64,000 nt of DNA from Closterium sp. NIES-65 (GCA_948144175.1 CANXME010002654.1:1302001-1366000), one strand, 5' to 3'; positions 20,876-33,684 are shown, counted from the stretch's first letter. Translations and numbers: made by a program. The notes: a model not told the origin generated them from the letters alone.

Positions 20876-23216
20876 CTAGCATAGTACAGAAACGCTGATG
20901 ATCACAAGGCTGAAGTGCCTTGGTGAAGATATCAGCAGTGTTGGCCCGAGAGGCCACGTAAGCAAGACGAAGCTGGCCACGCTGCTGCAACTCTCGAGCA
21001 AGGAAGTAGCGCATAGCAATGTGCTTCGTTCTGTGCTCCAGTCTGTGCTCCTAACACAAGGCCAGCATGGCCTTGTTGCCGACGTACAGAACTGAAGGAG
21101 AACGAGGCGGCTCTCCCAAGTCATCAGCAGGTAGGTGAGCCAGCGTAACTCCTGTGCAGCCATGGCCCCAGGGTAGATCTCAGCCTTACGACTGGAGCTA
21201 AGAACAGAAGACGAGCGGGTAGACCACCAAAAAAAGAGCCGGAACCAAGGCTGAAGGTGTAACCCTCTGACGACCGCTGCATAGCCAAGTCGTCAACCCA
21301 AGAAGCGTCTGCGTGACCAGTGAGGACAACTCGAGCCCATCCTCCAAGCACGAGCCCCATGCCCGATGTACTGCACAAATAGCGCAACACCCTCTTAGCT
21401 GCAGCCATGTGCTCTGGTCGGTGTCTCCCAGGAGCAACATAGCGCCCCAAGATGCTAAGAGGGTATGCCAAGTCAGATCGAGTGCAGGTCATCAAGTACA
21501 TGAGGCAGCCAACAAGCTCTGGGTACGGGCCACTCGGCTCTACGGACTCATCCAAAGGCAGAGCTGAGAGCGAGTGACCAGTAGACAGAGGAGTGGCCTG
21601 ATGCGAGGAGAACGTGAAGTTGAAGCGCTGAAGGACCTGCTGCACCATGTGTGACTGAGTTAAGGTAATGGTGCGCCGTGCTCTGTCCCGGGTGATCTAC
21701 AAGCCAAAATAGCTGCGCAGCTCACCCAGGTCTGTGCACGTGTGTGTCTTCTGCAGCTCCGAATTCACGTGGGCGAGTCCAGCAGTGTCAGCAGTGGCAA
21801 ACACCAAGTCGTCGAAGTACACGAGGATGTAGAACGGCGGCAGCGAAGTGTCGGTGCGTAGAAACAACGACGGGTCAGCAGTAGAACGAGCAAACCCAAG
21901 AGCCGCAAGCGTAGTCCTCAGTGTGTCGTGCCACTCACGGGGCGCGTGCAGAGACCGTAGACTGGCCGCCGGAGGCTCCACTGGGTACCAGGAGGAAACG
22001 ACCCAGTGAAGCGAGGTGGGAGGCGCAGCCAGATCTCCTCGTGCAGGCTGCCCTGTAGGAAAGCAGTGCTGAAGTCAAGAGAGTGAAGCTCGTAGTCATG
22101 CTGAGCAGCGACGTGCAGCAGAAGAGTGGTCATCTTCGAGGTCGAGGAGAAGGTCTGGAAGAAGTCAACTCCCTGTCGCTGACTGAAGCCTCGAGCAACG
22201 TAACGCGCCTTCAAGACAAGCGGAGAACCCGGCGGCCGCTTCACCCTGAAAATCCACATGCCACTGACGATGTTCGCCCCAGGAGGGGGAACCTCGTCGC
22301 CGTAGGTGCCTGTGGACTTCTAGGATGCCAGCTATGCGTCCATGGCTGACTGCCACTGAGAGGAGTAGGGACCCTCTATCGCCCCTGCGTAAGAGCGCGG
22401 GGTCAGGATGTCTAGTGCATTCGGGTCTCCCTCAGGTGCAATCAGCCTGGACACGAGATGAGGTACAACGTCTGCAAAGCACTCAAAGTCCTCTTGCCTA
22501 TCCTCAAGGATGTCCGTGCCAAGAGCACACTCACCCCCGATGGACGGAGGACAGAAAGACTCAGACTCAGCAACAAGACTCGCGGCGTAGTCTAGACGAC
22601 AGTGGGCAGCAAAGTCGACAAGCTCAGCAACTAAGGCAGACGCAGCAGTGGACTCAAGGGAAGGGTCAGTGACAATAGTGGCCAGGAGACGCGTGACTCT
22701 AGGACTAGCAGCACGAAGGAAGTCAGACTCTGGGTCAGAAAGGGTAGGAAGAGAGGACGCAGGAGGAGACGGCAGAGGGACACGCTGCGGAGCAGTGGAA
22801 GGGCGCAGAGCCGTCCGGTGCGTGCGAGGGACAGGAGGAGGACGCTGACGCGAACCACGAGGACTAGTGCTAGCAGCACGAACATGCGACGCAGGACGAG
22901 ACGCAGGCTCACGACGCTCAGCAAGACCTCCAGTCGGACCAGTGTAAGGAGAAGGAGCAGGCAGTGGGGAGGCGGGCTGCAACTGTGACTGCGACTGGAC
23001 AAGCGGTGGACACTCTGTGGAAGGAGCAGGACTAGTAGAAGGCGGAAGACCAAGAACCTGCTGAAGGAGTGGAACGTAGTACGCCCGCGGCCGCGCAGCG
23101 CCTCTAGAACCAGCAAGGACAGCACCAGCACCCCCAGCGGGAGCTCCAACTCCAGCAGCACCACTAGCTCCAGCAGCACCTCCAGTTGCTCCAGTATGAC
23201 CAACTCCAGTACCCAC
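20876..23216 (-). pseudogene. C3 RT and RNase H, several frames
   Basis: From 23216 down: linker, YSSQWQSAMDA, then after frame changes MWIFRVKRPPGSPLVLKARY, DFSTAFLQGSLHEEIWLRLP, ILVYFDDLVFATADTAG (the catalytic box reads Y-F-D-D where C1 has Y-V-D-D), RSDLAYPLSILGRYVAPGRH, HADASWVDDLAMQRSSEG and the RNase H tail near 20890-21060. At least four frame changes and stops. 20619-20875 holds only the 3' untranslated region. Confidence 0.85.
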
Positions 23217-23890
23217 AGGAGCACCGGCTCAAGCAGCACCTCCAGCTCCAGCACCTCCAGCAGCTCCAGCTCCAGCAGGACCACCAGAAGACCCAGCGGC
23301 TCGAGCAGCTCCAGCTCCATTACCTCCAGCAGTACCTGCTCCAGCAACACCACCAACTCCAGCACCGCCTGCAGCTCCAGCACCTCCAATACGAGCACCT
23401 TTGGGACCCGTGGCTCTAGACCCCAAGCAGCTCCAGCAGCAGCAGGACCTCCAGTAGCAGCAGGACCTCAAGCAGCAGCAGGACCTCCAGCGCCCGTAGC
23501 ACCACCAGCTCCAGTAGCACGGCTCCAGCGCCAAGAAAACCACTTGCCCAGCTGCTGTGGAGAGAGTGGCTCCCGTCGGGACGAAGAACCTGAAGGACCT
23601 CCAGGCGCAGCACCTCCTAACTCCACACGCGCAGGCTCAGCACCCTCAGGCTCCGCACCCCCAGACTCAGCCACCCCGGGCTCAGCACCCCCAGACTCAG
23701 CACCCCAAAGCTGAGCACCCTCAGACTCAGCACCCCCGGGCTCAGCCACCCCAGTCTCAGCACCCCCAGGCTCCGCACGCGCAGGCTCAGCACCCCTAGC
23801 AGCACCAGAGTCAACAGCTATCTCGACAGTCGACTGCGTCTACCTGGGACACACCTGAGGGGGTAGGACCCTGAGGGGGGAGGGGGTCTA
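23217..23890 (-). pseudogene. C3 integrase-RT linker, low complexity
   Basis: Repeats of GGAEPGGAES-like residues encoded by 15-bp units (CAGGCTCAGCACCCC on the + strand). The same linker is in C1 (13500-14120), C2 (29400-30130) and C4 (62850-63430). It lies between integrase and RT and is presumably unstructured. Confidence 0.8.
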
Positions 23891-25577
23891 CCAGGGGAGG
23901 ACCTGGCGCAAGAAAGAGCGGCGGGGGGGGGGGAGGGGGGCAGTGCAGTAGGGGAAGAGACGGTAGTAGGGAACCGACTGGTCAAATGTGACGTCTTGAG
24001 AGGACAAAACACGTTGCGTGGTGGGGTGGTAAAACTGCCAACCAGGCGCGTCAAGGGGGAAGCCAAGGAAGACGCAGGGAACAGCACGGGAGGACACCTT
24101 GTCCGCAGATATGTCGCGGACAAAAGCTCGAGATCCCTAGACACGGAATGCAGACGCATCGCCAACCTTCCCCTTCCACCGCAGAGTAGGTGTGGTCTCC
24201 GGCACGGAGACCCAGGGCTGGGGGTTGATCTGATGCGCCGCGTACTGAACCGGGAACGGCCACAGAAAATGGGGAGCAGCCGCATGGATCATGGACGTAC
24301 GAGCAACGTCCATGACCATGCCAATGTGGCACTCAGCAATCCCATTTTGCTGCGGAGAGGCTGGAAGCGTGGAACGTTTGGCGGATGCCCTCCGCACGAC
24401 AGAAGGCCTGCAGAAGGTGGGAGGAAAACTCTCCACCTCTGTCGGAGTGCAGACGCAGAAAAGGAAGGTCCGAGCCGAAACTCTCGCGTAGCTGACCACG
24501 GGCAGCGCGGATCCAGTCGATCAGCACCTTAGTGACCTCACCCTTGCGGCGCAAGGGGAAGATTGTGGTGTAAAGCGAGTAGTCGTCAACGACCAGCAGA
24601 AAGTAGCACTCGTGACCCTGTCCATGGATGCAGGCTGGGCCCCACATGTCCAGGTGAAGAGTCTGCAAGGGAGCCTCCGTGGGAGGAAACTCGGAGGAGT
24701 TACGGGCGGCGCGCTGCCGCCCCTCGACGCAAGGAACGCAGGTAGGGGCAGGCACCGGGGGAAGGGGAGGGAGAGACCGGGGAAGACTAGTGACAAGGAC
24801 ACGGGAGGCCATGCCTCGGAGACGAGGCAGGGAGGGGTGACCAAGGCGGTGGTGCCAGAGGAGAGTCTGGTGAGACAAGAGGCGACACGAGCAGGGGGCA
24901 GACTCAGGACCAGACCGGGACGCTGCAACAAACACCTGACCCGACGCAGCGAGCTGACCAGACTCAGCAACCGGAGGAGACACGGTAGTTAGGGTGTACA
25001 GACTCGACCAAGGCTGAGGGATGAACGTGGCGAGGTGTCGGCCTGTCCGAGTACACGAACAGTGGGTCACCTGCTGACCTCCAGGAGTGAACTGGTCAAC
25101 CCAAGCGTCCTTAAGGTCAACTCCACTCACCAAGTTCGTGGAGAACGAAGGGAGGTGGAGGCCAGACAGAGAGCCAGACGGGACCGCCGGACACGGCAGG
25201 ACCGTGGAGGAGTGTGCAAGGACCGGACCCCCAGAGGGATCAGCCAGAGAGACTGCCACTGGCCGACTGAGAGGCGAGAGTGTGGTGCAGTCACGAAAGA
25301 AGGAGCGGGAAGCACCCGAGTCAAGGGTGAAGGTGTGTAAGGCCTGAGTCGACGCGGTACCTGAGAGAGCAGACTCACCAGTACCTGGGGCAGCAGACTC
25401 ACCAGCACCTGGAGCAGCAGACTCACTAGCACCTAGACGAGCAGCCTCAATGCCCAGGTCGGGTCGAACACACAGGTAACAGTCACCCTTAGCACTAATA
25501 GATACAGCATACATAGCAGCAAGGATAGTATCATAATCAAGATCAAAGATAGCTACCCCCCGACTTAAGCAGATCAC
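23888..25577 (-). pseudogene. C3 protease and integrase
   Basis: Protease FTLDSGASRSFFRD near 25320; integrase zinc residues HHRLGHPSLPRLRGMASRVL and CVPCVEGRQ; first Asp in HLDMWGPA, second Asp in HSDRGGEFSSHLL. The frame is lost at about 24340 just before QQNGIAE; the Glu segment and SSRAVPCVFLGFPLDAPGW follow in other frames. Confidence 0.87.
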
Positions 25578-26744
25578 CCCAGCGAGGGATCTCAGTGGAG
25601 TCGGGAAACTGAGTACGCCAAGCGGCAGTCAGGCAGCCAAAGCTGCGCTGCGTGGCGTGTGGTCCTCCACACGTCTTTCCACTGCGGTCGCCGGTGCGGA
25701 GTACATAAGCGCAGGGACCAGCACCCCCAGACCTCCCACGCCCAGCGTACCACTCACGAAGCTGCTGGGGCGACAGGGTCTCACGAGGGCGCTGCTGCTG
25801 CTGGCGCTGCCCACCGCCAAAGCCTCCCCGCTGCACAGCGCCATCCCGACCAGCACCACTGCCGCCGCCACCCCCACCGCCGCCGCCGTTGCCGCCACCT
25901 CCACCCCCACTGCCGCTGCCTCCGCCGCCTCCACCTCCACTTCCGCCACCGAAGCCCCCACTCTCGCCACCACCCCCACCTCCACCCCTACCCCCTCCGC
26001 CGCCTCCACCTCCACCACCGCTGCCCCCGCCGTCTCCTCCACCACCCTTGCCCCCCTTGCTTTTGCCGCTGTGGTGCCTCCCACTAGGAGGAGACGCAGC
26101 GCCGACCGACTCGGTGCCAATGAGGTCGACAGCAGCAGCAGAGGCAATAGAGGGCAAAAGGGGAACGGGGGAGCACCCCTCAAAGAAAGGGGCACGAGGG
26201 TCACCACGAGAGGCTCCTACAGCGACTATACTCAACTCAGCTGCTAGGAGGCGCTCCTCGAGGAGGTCAACGGTGAGCCTGGTGGGGCAAAGGGAGAGGA
26301 AGTGGTCCGTGACCGAGCGAAGGGAGTCAGGGAGCCGAGTGACGAGGTAGTAGAGAGTGATGTACATAGGGGGGGGTTGGCAGCGCAGAACTTGGCAAGA
26401 AGTGCAGCTCGGAAGCGGGTGTCACTAGTGCGGAGGTGCGTAATGAGGTCAGCGACTGTGGCAAAAGCGGCTAGGTCAGGGAACAGGTACGGCAGCATGA
26501 GGCGGCTAAGGGCAGCAGTGGCAGGGGAGGAGTAGCGCGCAACAACAGCATCGTACAGAGTCCTAGCGGTCTTATACTGGCTAAAGTGTGCCCGCTCAGC
26601 AGACAGCACGTGACTACGAATTGCAAGACGGGCAGCAGCATCGCCCGTGGTCCACTGCGAGTGAACAGTACTGTCAGCATCAGCAGCAGGTGCAGTAGAG
26701 GCGTCAGACGTAAGATCAAAAAGCAAGACAGTAGGGGCCGCGAT
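25543..26744 (-). pseudogene. C3 Gag, start deleted
   Basis: Aligned to C1, the N-terminus jumps from the first ~10 residues (here IAAPTVLLFD, the ATG changed to ATC) to LTSDASTAPAADADSTV, losing about 40 codons at a repeated TTTGA. A frame change in the C-run near 26370 precedes MYITLYYLVTRLPDSLRSV. Then come the Gly-rich tract (25860-26060) and the zinc-like CAYVLRTGDRSGKTC plus H, with the last Cys replaced by Ser. Confidence 0.85.
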
Positions 26745-27299
26745 GGCAAGGGCCGCGACTGCAGGGGCCGCGATGGCAGGGGCCGCGACTACAGGGCGGC
26801 GCGACAGCAGAGGCCGCGACGGCAGAGGCCGCAACGGCAGGGGGCCTCGACGGCAGGGTCGCGACAGCAGGGGCTTCAACAGCAGGGGCCGCGTGTGCAG
26901 GGGCCGCGATGGTCAGGGGCTGCGACGGCAGGGGGCGCGACGGACAGGGGCCACGACGGCAGGGCCACGACGGTAGGGGCCGTGACGACCGGGGGCCGCG
27001 ACGGCAAGGGCCGCGACGGCAGGGGCCGCGACGACCAGGGGCCGCGACGGCAGGGGCCGCGACGACAGGTGGCGCGACAGCCAGGGGCCGCGACTGCAGG
27101 GTCACGATGGCTCTAGACAGGGCCGCGACAGCAGGGTAGGCGCACAGGGCACAAGGGAGGAAGGCGCACGGGGCGCAGGTAAGGCAGGCGCGAGGCGCTC
27201 GACAGGGCAGGGAGCGCACTTCGGGTAGGACAGAAAAAAAAATATTAAGTGGTGGGCCCTTTAAAAAAACGGTCCCACTAGGGAACCCACTCTATACCA
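26745..27299. repeat. C3 GC-rich leader array, hairpin and primer site
   Basis: About 25 units of roughly 15 bp around GGGGCCGCGACGGCA (26745-27120), a unit different from those of C1 and C2. After 27230 come an A/T run, AAGGGCCC, an oligo-A/T run and the hairpin GGTCCC / GGGAACC with a G-U pair (27271-27287). The primer site (CTCTATACCA, + strand) ends at 27298. Confidence 0.8.
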
Positions 27300-27418
27300 T
27301 GTGAAGAATGAACGAGGGAATGAATCAACTAGGAAACAGGTGGGTACAAATGTGAAAGCCTAAAAGAATTGTACCCCATATTGACAACCCCACTACAGCC
27401 TACAATATGGTTCTGACA
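27300..27418 (-). repeat. C3 5' LTR
   Basis: 119 bp; + strand TGTGAAGAATGAACG to GGTTCTGACA, directly followed by the CGAGG duplication. Confidence 0.9.
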
Positions 27419-27423
27419 CGAGG

Positions 27424-29132
27424 CGCCTCTCCCAGGTCGGTCAGTAGGTAGGTGAGCCAGCGTAACTCCTGTGCAGCCATGGCCCATGCGTAGATCTCAG
27501 CCTCACAACTGGAGCTGAGAACAGAAGACGAGTGGGTAGACCGCCACGAAACAGAGTCGGTGCCAAGGCTGAAGGAGTAACCCTGTGACGACCGCTGCGT
27601 AGCCAAGTCGTCAACCCAAGAAGCGTCTGCGTGACCAATGAGGACAACTCGACTCCGTCCTCCAAGCACGAGCCACATGCCCGACGTACTGCACAAGTAG
27701 CGCATCACCCTCTTAGCGGCCTTCTAGTGCTCTGGTCGGTATCTCCCGGGCGCAACGTAGCGGGCCAGAATGCTAAGAGGGTAAGCAAGGTCAGGTCGAG
27801 TGCAGGTCATTAGGTACATGAGGCAGCCCACAAGCTCTGGATACAGGCCACTCGGCTCTACGGACTCATCCGAAGGCAGAGCTGAGAGTGAGTGACCAGT
27901 AGGCAGAGGAGTGGCCTGTGGCGAGGAGTACGGGAAGTCGAGCGCTGAAGAAACTGCTGCACCATGTGTGACTGAGTCACGGTAATGGTGCGCCGTGCTC
28001 TGTCCCGGGTGATCTGCAAGCCAAGATAGCTGCGCAGCTCACCCAGGTCTGTCTACGCATGTCTCTTCTACAGCTCCGACTTCACTAGAGTCAGTGCCTC
28101 AGTGTCAGCAGTGGCAAAAACCAAGTCGTCAATGTACACGAGGGTGGAGAATGGCGGCAGCAAAGTGTCGGTGGGTAGAAACAGCGACGGGTCAGCAGTA
28201 GAGGGAGCAAAGACAAGAGCCGCAAGGGTCGTCCTCACTGTGTTGTGCTACTCGCAATGCGCCTGGCGGAGACCGTATACTGGCCGCCGGAGGCTCCACT
28301 GGGTACCAGGAGGAAACGACCCAGTGAAGCCAGGTGGGCGGCGTAGCCAGATCTCCTCGTGCAGGCTGCCCTGTAGGAAAGCTGTGCTGAAGTCAGGAGA
28401 GTGAAGCTCGTAGTCACGCTGAGCAGCGACGTGCAGCAGAAGAGTGATCATCTTCGAGGTCGGGGAGAAGGTCTGGAAGAAGTCAACTCCCTGTCGCTAA
28501 CTGAAGCCTCAAGCAACGTAACGCGCCTTCAAGACAGGCGGAGAACCCGGCGGCCGCTTCACCCTGAAAATCCACATGACATTGACAATGTTCGCCCCAG
28601 GAGGGGGAACCTCATCGACGTAGGTGTCTGTGGACTTCCAGGATGCCATCTCTGCGTCCATGGCTGACTGCCACTGAGAGGAGTAGGGACCCTCTATCGC
28701 CTCTGCGTAAGAGCGCGGGGTCGGGATGTCTGGTGCATCCGGGTCTCCCTCGGGGGCAATCAGCTTAGACACGAGATGAGGTACAGTAGCTGCAAAGCAC
28801 TCAAAGTCCTCCTGCCTGTCCTCAACGACGTTCATGCCAAGAGCACACTCACCCTCGATGGACGGAGGACAGACAGACTCAGACTCAGCAATAAGACTAG
28901 CGGCGTAGTCTAGACGACAGCGATCAGCAAAGTCGACAAGCTCAGCAACTAAGGCAGACACAGCTGTGGACTCACAGGAAGGGTCAGTGACAACAGTAGC
29001 TAGCGGGCGCGTGACGGTAGGGCTGGTAGAACGAAGTGAGTAAGACTCAGGGTCCGGACCGTCAGCAAGGGAGGACGCAAGAAGAGACGGCAGAGGGATA
29101 CACAGTGGAACAGAGGAAGGACGAAGTGCCAT
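27424..29132 (-). pseudogene. C2 RT and RNase H N-terminal part
   Basis: From 29132 down: YSSQWQSAMDAEMASWK, VMWIFRVKRPPGSPPVLKAR, a stop, DFSTAFLQGSLHEEIWLRR, a broken catalytic region near 28110-28140 (TLVYIDDLVFA in one frame), then the RNase H segment HADASWVDDLATQRSSQG and MAAQELRWLTYLLTDLGE up to C3. Multiple frameshifts. Confidence 0.85.
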
Positions 29133-30130
29133 CTGGTGCGTGCCGGGATCGGGAGGAGGAAGCGGACTCGGAACACGACAACTAGTGCGAGCAGCGCGAA
29201 CAGGCGACGCAGGGCGAGACGCAGGCTCACGACGCTCAGCAAGACCTCCGGTCGGTCCAGTGTAAGGAGAAGGAGCAGGCAGTGGGGAGGCCGACGGTAA
29301 CTGCCACTGCGACTGGACACGCGGTGGACACTCGAAGGGAGGAGTAGGACTAGTAGAAGGCGGAAGACCAAGAACCTGAAGGAGTGGAACGAAGTACGGT
29401 CGCGGCCGTGCAACACCACCAGAACCAGCAGAGACGGATCCAGCACCCCCAGCTTTAGGGTCTCCAGCTCCAACTCCCGCAGCACCTCCAGCTCTAGCGC
29501 CTGCAGCACCACCAGCAGGAACAGCTCCAGGGCCTCCAGCTCCAACTCCTGCAGCACCACCAGCAGGAACAGCTCCAGCGCCTCCAGCTCCAACTCCTGC
29601 AGCACCACTAGCTCCAGCACCAGGAGCACATCCAGCAGAAACTGCTCCAGCGCCTCCAGCTCCAACTCCTGTAGTACCACCAGTCCTAGCAGCTCCAGTA
29701 CCTCCAGTACGAGCACCTCCGGGACCAGCGGCACCAGCACCTCCAGCAGCTCCAGCAGCAGCAGGACCTCCAGCTCAAGCAGCACGGCTCCAGCGCCGAG
29801 CAAACCACTCGCGCAGTTGCGGTGGAGAGAGTGGCTCCCGCCGGGACAAGACACCCTGAGGAACTCCAGCGGACACAGTGCCTCCAGGCTCAGCACACTC
29901 AAGCGCAGCACCCTCAGACTCAACAACCCCAGGCTCAGCACCCTTAGACTCAGCAACCCCAGGCTCAGAACCCCAAGGCTCCGCACGCTCAGGCTCAGCA
30001 CCCCCAGGCTCCGCACCCTCACACTCAGCAACCCCAGGCTCAGCACCCTTAGGCTCCTCACGCTCCGGCTCAGCACCCCCAGGCCCCGCACCTTCGGGCT
30101 CAGCACCCCTAGCAGTACCAGAGTCGACAG
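29133..30130 (-). pseudogene. C2 integrase-RT linker
   Basis: Low-complexity Gly/Ala/Glu/Pro coding repeats (near 29870-30120, 15- to 30-bp units around CTCAGCACCCC) and Ser/Pro-rich DNA. No catalytic motif. Confidence 0.75.
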
Positions 30131-30853
30131 CTACCTCGCCAGGCTCGACAGGGTCTACCTGGGACACACCTGAGGGGGCAGTACCCTGAGGGGGGAGGGG
30201 GTCTACCAGAGGAGGACCTGGTGCTAGGAAGAGCGGCGGGGGGGGGAGGGGGGCAGTGCGGTAGGGGAAGAGACGGTGAAGGGAACCGACTCGTCAAACG
30301 TGACGTCCTGAGAGGACAAAACACGGCGCGAGGTGGGGTGGTAAAACTGCCAGCGAGGCGCGTCAGGGGGGGAGCCAAGGAAGACGCAGGGAACAGCACG
30401 GGAGGACAGCTTGTCCGCGGAAGAATCGCGGACAAAAGCTCGAGATCCTCAGACACGGAATGCAGACGCATCACAACCCTTCACCGTCTACCGTAGAGCA
30501 TGTGTGGTCTCTGAAAAGGAGGCACAGGGCTGGAGGTTGAGCTGATGCGCAGCGTACTGAACCGCGAACGGCCACAGAAAATGGGGAGCAGCCGCATGGA
30601 TCATGGACGTACGAGCGACGTCCATGACCATGCCAATGCGGTGCTCAGCAATCCCTTTTTGCTGTGGAGAGGCCGGAAGCGTGAACGTCCGGCGGAAGGA
30701 ACGCAGGTAGGGGCAGGCCCCTGGGGAAGGGGAGGGAGAGACCGGGAAAGACCAGTGACAAGGACACGGGAGGCCATGCCTCGGAGACGAGGCAGGGAGG
30801 GGTGACCAAGGCGGTGGTGCCAGAGGAGAGTCTGGTGTTACAGGAGACGACAC
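30131..30853 (-). pseudogene. C2 integrase remnant, core deleted
   Basis: The zinc-domain part (HHRLGHPSLPRLRGMASRVL equivalent, near 30770-30830) jumps near 30690 straight to RTFTLPASPQQKGIAEHRIG. The region with the first two catalytic Asp residues, about 400 bp in C1, is missing. The rest (HAAAPHFLWPFAVQYAAHQ) is recognisable but frame-shifted. Confidence 0.85.
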
Positions 30854-32726
30854 GAACAGGGGGCAGACTCCGTACCAGACCTGGACTCAGCAGCAAACAC
30901 CTGACCAGACGCAGCTAGTGGAGGGGACGCAGTAGTTTGGGTGTACAGGCTCGACCCAGGCTGACGGGTAAACGTGGCGAGGTGGCTGCCCGTCCTAGTA
31001 CACGTACAGTGGGTCACCCGCTGACCACCAGGAGTGAACTGGTCAACCCAAACGTCCTGGAGGTCAGCTCCACTCACCAAGTTCGTACAGAACGAGGGGA
31101 GGTGGAGACCTGACAGTGAGCGAGACGGGACCGCCAGACACGGCAGAACCGTGGAAGATTGTGCAAGGACTGGGCCCCCAGAGGGGTCCGCTAGGGAGAC
31201 AGCAACAGGCGGACTAAGCGGCGTGAGTGTGGTGCAGTCGCGAAAGAAATAGCGGGAAGCACCGGAGTCAAGAGTGAAAGTGTGCAAGGCCTTAGCAGGC
31301 GCAGTACCTGAGAGAGCAGACTCACCAGCACCTGGAGCAGCAGGCTCACTAGTACCTGGAGCAACAGACTCACTAGCACCTCGAGCAGCAGCCTCTATAC
31401 CTGGGTCAGGCGGCACACACAGGTAACAGTCACCCTCAGCACTTATTGTCGCAGCATACATGGCAGCAAGGATAGCAACACCAAACCTAAGTAGATCAGC
31501 CCAGCGAGGGAGCTCAGTAGCGTCAGGAAACTGTGCGTGCCAGGTATCAGACAGGCGGCCGAAACAACGTTGCGTAGTGTGCGGCAGCCCGCACGTCTCC
31601 CCACGGCGGTCGCCTGTGCGAAGAACGTAAGCGCAGGGACCAGCAACCCCAGACCTCCCACGCCCAGCGTACCACTCCCGAAGTTGCTGGGGCGAAGGGG
31701 CCTCACGGGAGCGCGGCTGCTGCTGGCGCTGGCCACCACCAAAGCCTCCACGCTGCACTGCTCTACCTCGACCAGCACCACCGCCGCCGCCACCCCCACT
31801 GCCGCTGCCACCGCCGCCTCCACCTCCACCGCCGCCACCTACGCCCCCGCTCCCGCCTCCACCCTCACCTCCACTCCCACCCCCTCCACCTCCTCCACCG
31901 CCACCACCGCCGCCCCCGCCGTCCCCTCCACCACCCTTGCCCCCCCTGCCCTTGCCATTGCGGCGCCTTCCACTAGGAGCAGACGCAGCCCCGATCGCCT
32001 CGGTGCCAACGAGGTTGACAGCAGGAGCAGAAGCAACAGAGGGCAAAAGGGGGACGGGGGAGCACCCCTCAAAGAAAGGGGCGCGAGGGTCGCCGCGAGA
32101 CGCTCCTATAGCGACTATGCTAGTCTTAGCTGCAAGGAGGCACTCCTCGAGTAGGTAGACGGTGAGCTCAGTGGGGCAAAGGGAGAGAAAGTGGTCCCTG
32201 ACTGAGCGGAGAGAGGCAGAGAGACGGGTGACTAGGTAGAAGAGGGTGATGTACATGGGGGGGGGTTCTTGTCGCAAAACTCGGAGGGAAGCGCAGTGCT
32301 GTAGCGGGTGTGACTAGTGCGGAGGTGAGTGATGAGGTCAGCGACTGTGGAAAACGCGGCTAGGTCAGGGAACAAGTACGGCAGCATGAAACGGCTGAGG
32401 GCAGCAGAGGCAGGGGAGGAGTAGCGTGCGACAACAGCATCATACAGAGACTTAGCAGTCTTGTACTGGCCAAAGTGCGTGCGCTCAGCAGACGGCAGGT
32501 GACTACGAACAGCAAGGCGAGCAGCGGCGTCACGGGTAGTCCTCTGCGAGCGAACTGTACTGTCAGCGTCGGGAGCAGGTGCAACAGAGGCGCTGGACGT
32601 GTGATCGAACAGTGAGACTCCGTCCTTGGAGTCGCACTGAAGATAGAGCTGCAAGTCATCTACCCACACCTCAAAATCGACCGCACGGCCGTCAGCATCG
32701 AAGGTAAACAAAGTAGGACTAGCCAT
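30838..32726 (-). pseudogene. C2 Gag and protease
   Basis: ATG at 32726 (MASPTLFTFDADGRAVDFEV). The frame is lost in a run of nine C (+ strand G, near 32258) and resumes with PPPMYITLFYLVTRLSASLR. Gly-rich tract 31780-31930, zinc-like CAYVLRTGDRRGETC plus H and C, protease FTLDSGASRYFFRD near 31262. It ends in a stop at 30838 at the beginning of integrase. Confidence 0.88.
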
Positions 32727-33397
32727 GGCGGCAGTAGCAGTAGGGAAGGGCGGCACGACACGGCAAGGCGGCGCGGCTCGGCAGGGCGGCGCGGCTCGGC
32801 AGGGCGGCGCGGCTCGGCAGGGCGGCACGGCTCGGCAGGGCGGTGCGGCTCGGCAGGGCGGCGTGGCTCGGCTAGGTGGTGCGGCGCGGCAGGCAGGCAG
32901 GCGCAGCAGCGTGGGGCGGGCGCTTACTAGGGGCGGGTGCAGGGTAGGGCCGCGACCGGCGGGTAGGGCAGGGCCGGTACAGGGCGGCAGCTGGGCAGGG
33001 CTGCAACTGGGCCGATGCGGGGAAGGGCCGCGACGAGGCGGCATAAGGGTAGGGCCGCGAATAGCGGCAGCAAGGCAGGGTCGCGACGGGCGGCAGGGCC
33101 AGGCCGCGGGGGGCGGCTAGGGCTGGCCGCGAAGGGCAGCGTCAGGGCAGGGCCGCGACAGGCGGTTAGGACAAGGCCGCGACGGGCCGCGAAAGGGCAG
33201 GGCCGCGACGGGTCGTTAGGGCAGGGCCGCTACGGGCCAGGAGGGCAGGGCCGCTACGGGCGGCAGCAGAGCAGGGCGCGCGACGCCGCGTTTGAGGCAG
33301 GCGCGAAGCGCGCTTCGGGCAAGGAAGGAAAAAAAAAACTATTCGTGGTGGGCCCTAAAAAAAAAACGTTCCCCCTAGGGAACCTGCTCTGGAACCA
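32727..33397. repeat. C2 GC-rich leader array, hairpin and primer site
   Basis: Tandem GGCTCGGCAGGGCGGCGC units of 15-18 bp (32755-32880), then looser GGGCAGGGCCGCGAC units to 33290. Toward the LTR: AT run, AGGGCCC, A run and hairpin GTTCCC / GGGAAC (33368-33383). The primer site is degraded (CTCTGGAACCA on the + strand). Confidence 0.8.
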
Positions 33398-33521
33398 TGT
33401 CGAAGTTAGGAACGAAGAAGTGACTAGAAACACAACAGTACAAGGTTTGTATAGGCAAAACCTAATTTGGGCTGTACCCCTTAAGGAGTGCCCCACTATA
33501 GCCTAGAGCATAGTTCTAACA
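33398..33521 (-). repeat. C2 5' LTR
   Basis: 124 bp; + strand TGTCGAAGTTAGG to AGTTCTAACA, followed by the GATAT duplication. Confidence 0.9.
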
Positions 33522-33526
33522 GATAT

Positions 33527-33684
33527 TGCGGTTCAGTCTTACATGGAAGACCTGGCTCAACGAGCATTCCCACAACCAGCTGATGGTGTTGACCCTGGTC
33601 GTAATGTGGTTCGTCGTGCTCGTAGCACTCGTCCTAAGAAGCACTCCATAGCAACGAGGATGTTGCCAGTTGGAGGAGGAGGAG
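33527..33684 (+). pseudogene. G1 polyprotein tail and polypurine tract
   Basis: Joined to 19877, the frame completes the chromodomain helix and tail (VQSYMEDLAQRAFPQPADG, then a basic RRARSTRPKKH). It ends in the polypurine tract TTGGAGGAGGAGGAG (33670-33684) directly before the 3' LTR. This piece confirms that 33522 onward is G1. Confidence 0.88.

Larger units (their letters stand above)
20500..27418 (-). mobile_element. C3: copia element inserted in C2
   Basis: 6919 bp, target duplication CGAGG (20495-20499 and 27419-27423). LTRs of 119 bp differ at about 8 positions. All copia domains are present but scattered over frames; the first ~40 codons of Gag are deleted. Confidence 0.92.
19883..33521 (-). 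mobile_element. C2: decayed copia element holding C3
   Basis: Target duplication GATAT (19878-19882 and 33522-33526). C2 itself is 19883-20499 plus 27424-33521, about 6.7 kb. The 124-bp LTRs differ at about 7 positions. It contains gag, protease, a deleted integrase, RT and RNase H on the - strand, all with frameshifts or stops. It is related to C1 in protein but belongs to another LTR subfamily. Confidence 0.92.
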